This document shows, in pieces, positions 62,301 through 64,000 of a DNA stretch of 64,000 nucleotides. The stretch is from Psilocybe azurescens (Eukaryota; Basidiomycota; Agaricomycetes; Agaricales; Agrocybaceae): the NCBI GenBank assembly GCA_023853785.1, contig JAJIRX010000489.1:62001-126000 (forward strand), read 5' to 3'. The translations under genes and the position numbers were made by a program. Every line of letters starts with the position of its first letter. The first letter of the stretch is position 1. The notes beneath the pieces are model-generated. The model saw nothing but the letters and a program-made list of their open reading frames with translations. It was not told where the DNA came from and did no database searches.

Positions 62301-64000
62301 TATATTATGCGTGTTTCATTGACCCGAGTACATGCAGAAAATCGTCAATGAAGATCGAGAGGGAAAATCCCACAGGCGCTCGGCGAGGGTTGCGACTATT
62401 CAGACCTCAAAGAAACCAAAGCAGAAACAAGGCATAGTCAACGCTCCCGGGAAACCCAAGAAAGCGCCATGGGAAGAATCAGACTTCATGCAGAAGCAAG
62501 ACGTACTATCGGATGCTATCGCTAATCATTTTGGCCACAACGAAAAAACCGGTTCCAAAATTCAAGATAGGAGATACTCCAGTCTTGTATATGAAGACGA
62601 GAGCAAGCTATCCAGTGCCGAAAGTTCAATAAACAATGTTGATCAAGGCACTCATGCCGAGAAGTTTACCGATTATGTGGCTACAACAAAGGTTTGATTT
62701 CTGCCAGAACTGCTCGATATGCACTAAATAACGTTATTCAGCTTGGCTCTACCACTTCGGATTCACCTGCGCCCCAAACAGACCCAGAAGTTGTTATGAT
62801 TGACTTGACGCATGACTCGCCAAAGAGACATCTAATTCGCAAAGCCCCGTCAATCGAGAACCTCAAGAATAACCCGATAGTCATGCCTGACCTGTTCGAG
62901 AGGGTTACTCTGTCAACCGGCGATTCACCCAAACCGCGTGTGGCTCTTGATTCCCACCGCAAGGCTGTCTCAGTTAAGATATCGAAAGAAAATACGACAG
63001 TCAAATCTGCTATGTCCGAGCAAATAAAAATTAGACCTTTGCCCGCGAGCGGTTCTCCAAACCCGCATGTAGCCTTGAATGGAGCAAATATTGTCCTAGG
63101 AGAAGCTTCACCGCTTCCAAGACTGCAGGTCCCAGCATCCTCGCGTGTTAAATTTGAGAAGATGGTGTCCTACCAGGAAATCGACGGAGACATGCGCAAC
63201 CAACGTTCACCGACATCCAAAATGCGCGACTCAACACCTTCGAATGTTGGGATAGAGAAGATGAAGTCGTTTGACAGTATTACCGATGACGGGCATCATC
63301 GCAGATCTTCAGTCAAGTTTGACTTACCCAATATCAGAAAGCATCCACGCAGGCAGAATTTCAAACAAGATGAAGCCCGAGGTCGAGGTCGAGCATCGGA
63401 AATAGATGGTTTGCAGCTCAATTTTCTATCTCATCTTGCCACAGATTTTAGTCGAGAAACAGAACAAAATGAAAGCAAGTTCTCCCCCATCAGGAGAAGG
63501 AGACAAGAGCGCAGCAACAACTCGACCTTCGAGCCTGCTCTCAAGCCTATGGATAAAATCATTAATGTAAGATGCACGCAATATTATTACTTTTTTATTT
63601 TGATGAATGGATTTGCCATAGATACTCGATGAGTTAAATGAAGTAAGTTTGACCAGATTCTGTGAGTTTCGGCTTACACTGTGGACATCTAGGGTTTAAT
63701 CAACAAAGTCGCCCGTCGCTTTGAAGGGGTATCGACCGAACTCCATACTGGTCAGCGGAGTATTCTTGAAGGCACTGCTCGGCGCCTTAAAGAAATGTCT
63801 GATGCAAGGTTTTTTTTTTACGTCTTTTGAAAAGAAAAAGAAATTCGCTCATGTGTCTGACGCAGTATACATCACTTCAACGATCTGGTTGACCTTGAAG
63901 CCGAATACACAGCTCAATGCACGGCCATCGCCAATGGGGTCCATAATTTTCGGAAATCTACTGAACAACTTAACCAGTGCTTCAAGGATATTCTCATCGA
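59391..64000 (+). CDS. Large coiled-coil protein resembling the Rec10/Red1/SYCP2 meiotic axis family (3' end outside window)
   Basis: Exons 59391..59507,59565..59783,59845..59869,59925..60034,60093..60169,60228..60542,60588..60690,60744..60968,61018..61116,61156..61206,61263..62281,62338..62691,62742..63566,63622..63642,63693..63808,63866..64000+. The first about 320 residues are helical, ARM-like (LEFLAMESLLELFALLIPPL, IIRILEGIASPDW). A beta-rich block follows (SSFYIDKFKFVANVD, IETLSIPFSTIWKISS, ARVTVRIMEPP) resembling the PH/Spt16M-like domain. Then about 700 residues are basic, disordered and Ser/Pro-rich, with KRPVD and RSKRSR patches. Near the end lies a coiled coil (GLINKVARRFEGVSTELH, TARRLKEMSD, FNDLVDLEAEYTAQC). 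ARM + PH-like + disordered + C-terminal coil is the layout of the Rec10/Red1/SYCP2 chromosome-axis proteins; the match is by architecture, not close sequence. One base is missing near 61181-61182. Confidence 0.5.

Overview
This is nuclear DNA of a basidiomycete fungus, most likely a mushroom-forming Agaricomycete. The genes are split by many 45-65 nt GT-AG introns. Recognisable fungal orthologues include a Met30/SconB F-box protein, GSK-3, a JSN1-type Puf protein, Tel2, the complex I 24 kDa subunit and a bestrophin. Two gene families at 37-43.5 kb (an orphan family with a 'PLWIPEPN' motif, and an MLKL-like N-domain on a kinase) are, from memory, typical of Agaricomycetes. No rRNA, tRNA or CRISPR was recognised.

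Layout. 0-9 kb: the 3' exon of a RasGEF gene entering from the left, a Met30/SconB-type F-box/WD40 protein (-), GSK-3 (-), a divergent promoter region, and an MFS exporter (+). 9-19 kb: short-form tRNase Z (-), a Ser/Thr-rich protein (+), a small protein with an N-myristoylation start (-), and a JSN1-type RRM/Puf protein (-). 18.7-22.4 kb holds no gene I can support. 22.4-36.7 kb (GC-rich): a Gds1/APSES-like regulator (-), linker histone H1 (-), an acyl-CoA-ligase-like protein (-), a second H1 (+), and Tel2 (+). 37-43.5 kb: an MLKL-like/pseudokinase/RasGEF gene (-) and, just upstream, an Agaricomycete orphan-family gene (-). 43.9-49.3 kb: two tandem aldo-keto reductases (-) with two MITE-like elements. 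49.8-64 kb: complex I 24 kDa subunit (+), bestrophin (-), an unknown protein with a 60-bp tandem duplication (-), a RING-H2 E3 candidate (-), and a large coiled-coil protein resembling the Rec10/Red1/SYCP2 meiotic axis family (+), cut by the window end.

Two points stand out. First, the gene at 37-41.4 kb joins an MLKL-type N-terminal bundle, a kinase domain with altered catalytic residues (VAIK Lys to Arg, DFG to EFG) and a complete RasGEF module; a paralogous RasGEF tail lies at the left edge. Second, about 24 coding frames are broken by a lesion that always looks like one missing base, mostly in a homopolymer. This points to systematic under-calling in the assembly rather than to pseudogenes, and exon coordinates below are given across these breaks. 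All gene models were built by eye from splice signals and frame; small errors at exon ends are possible.
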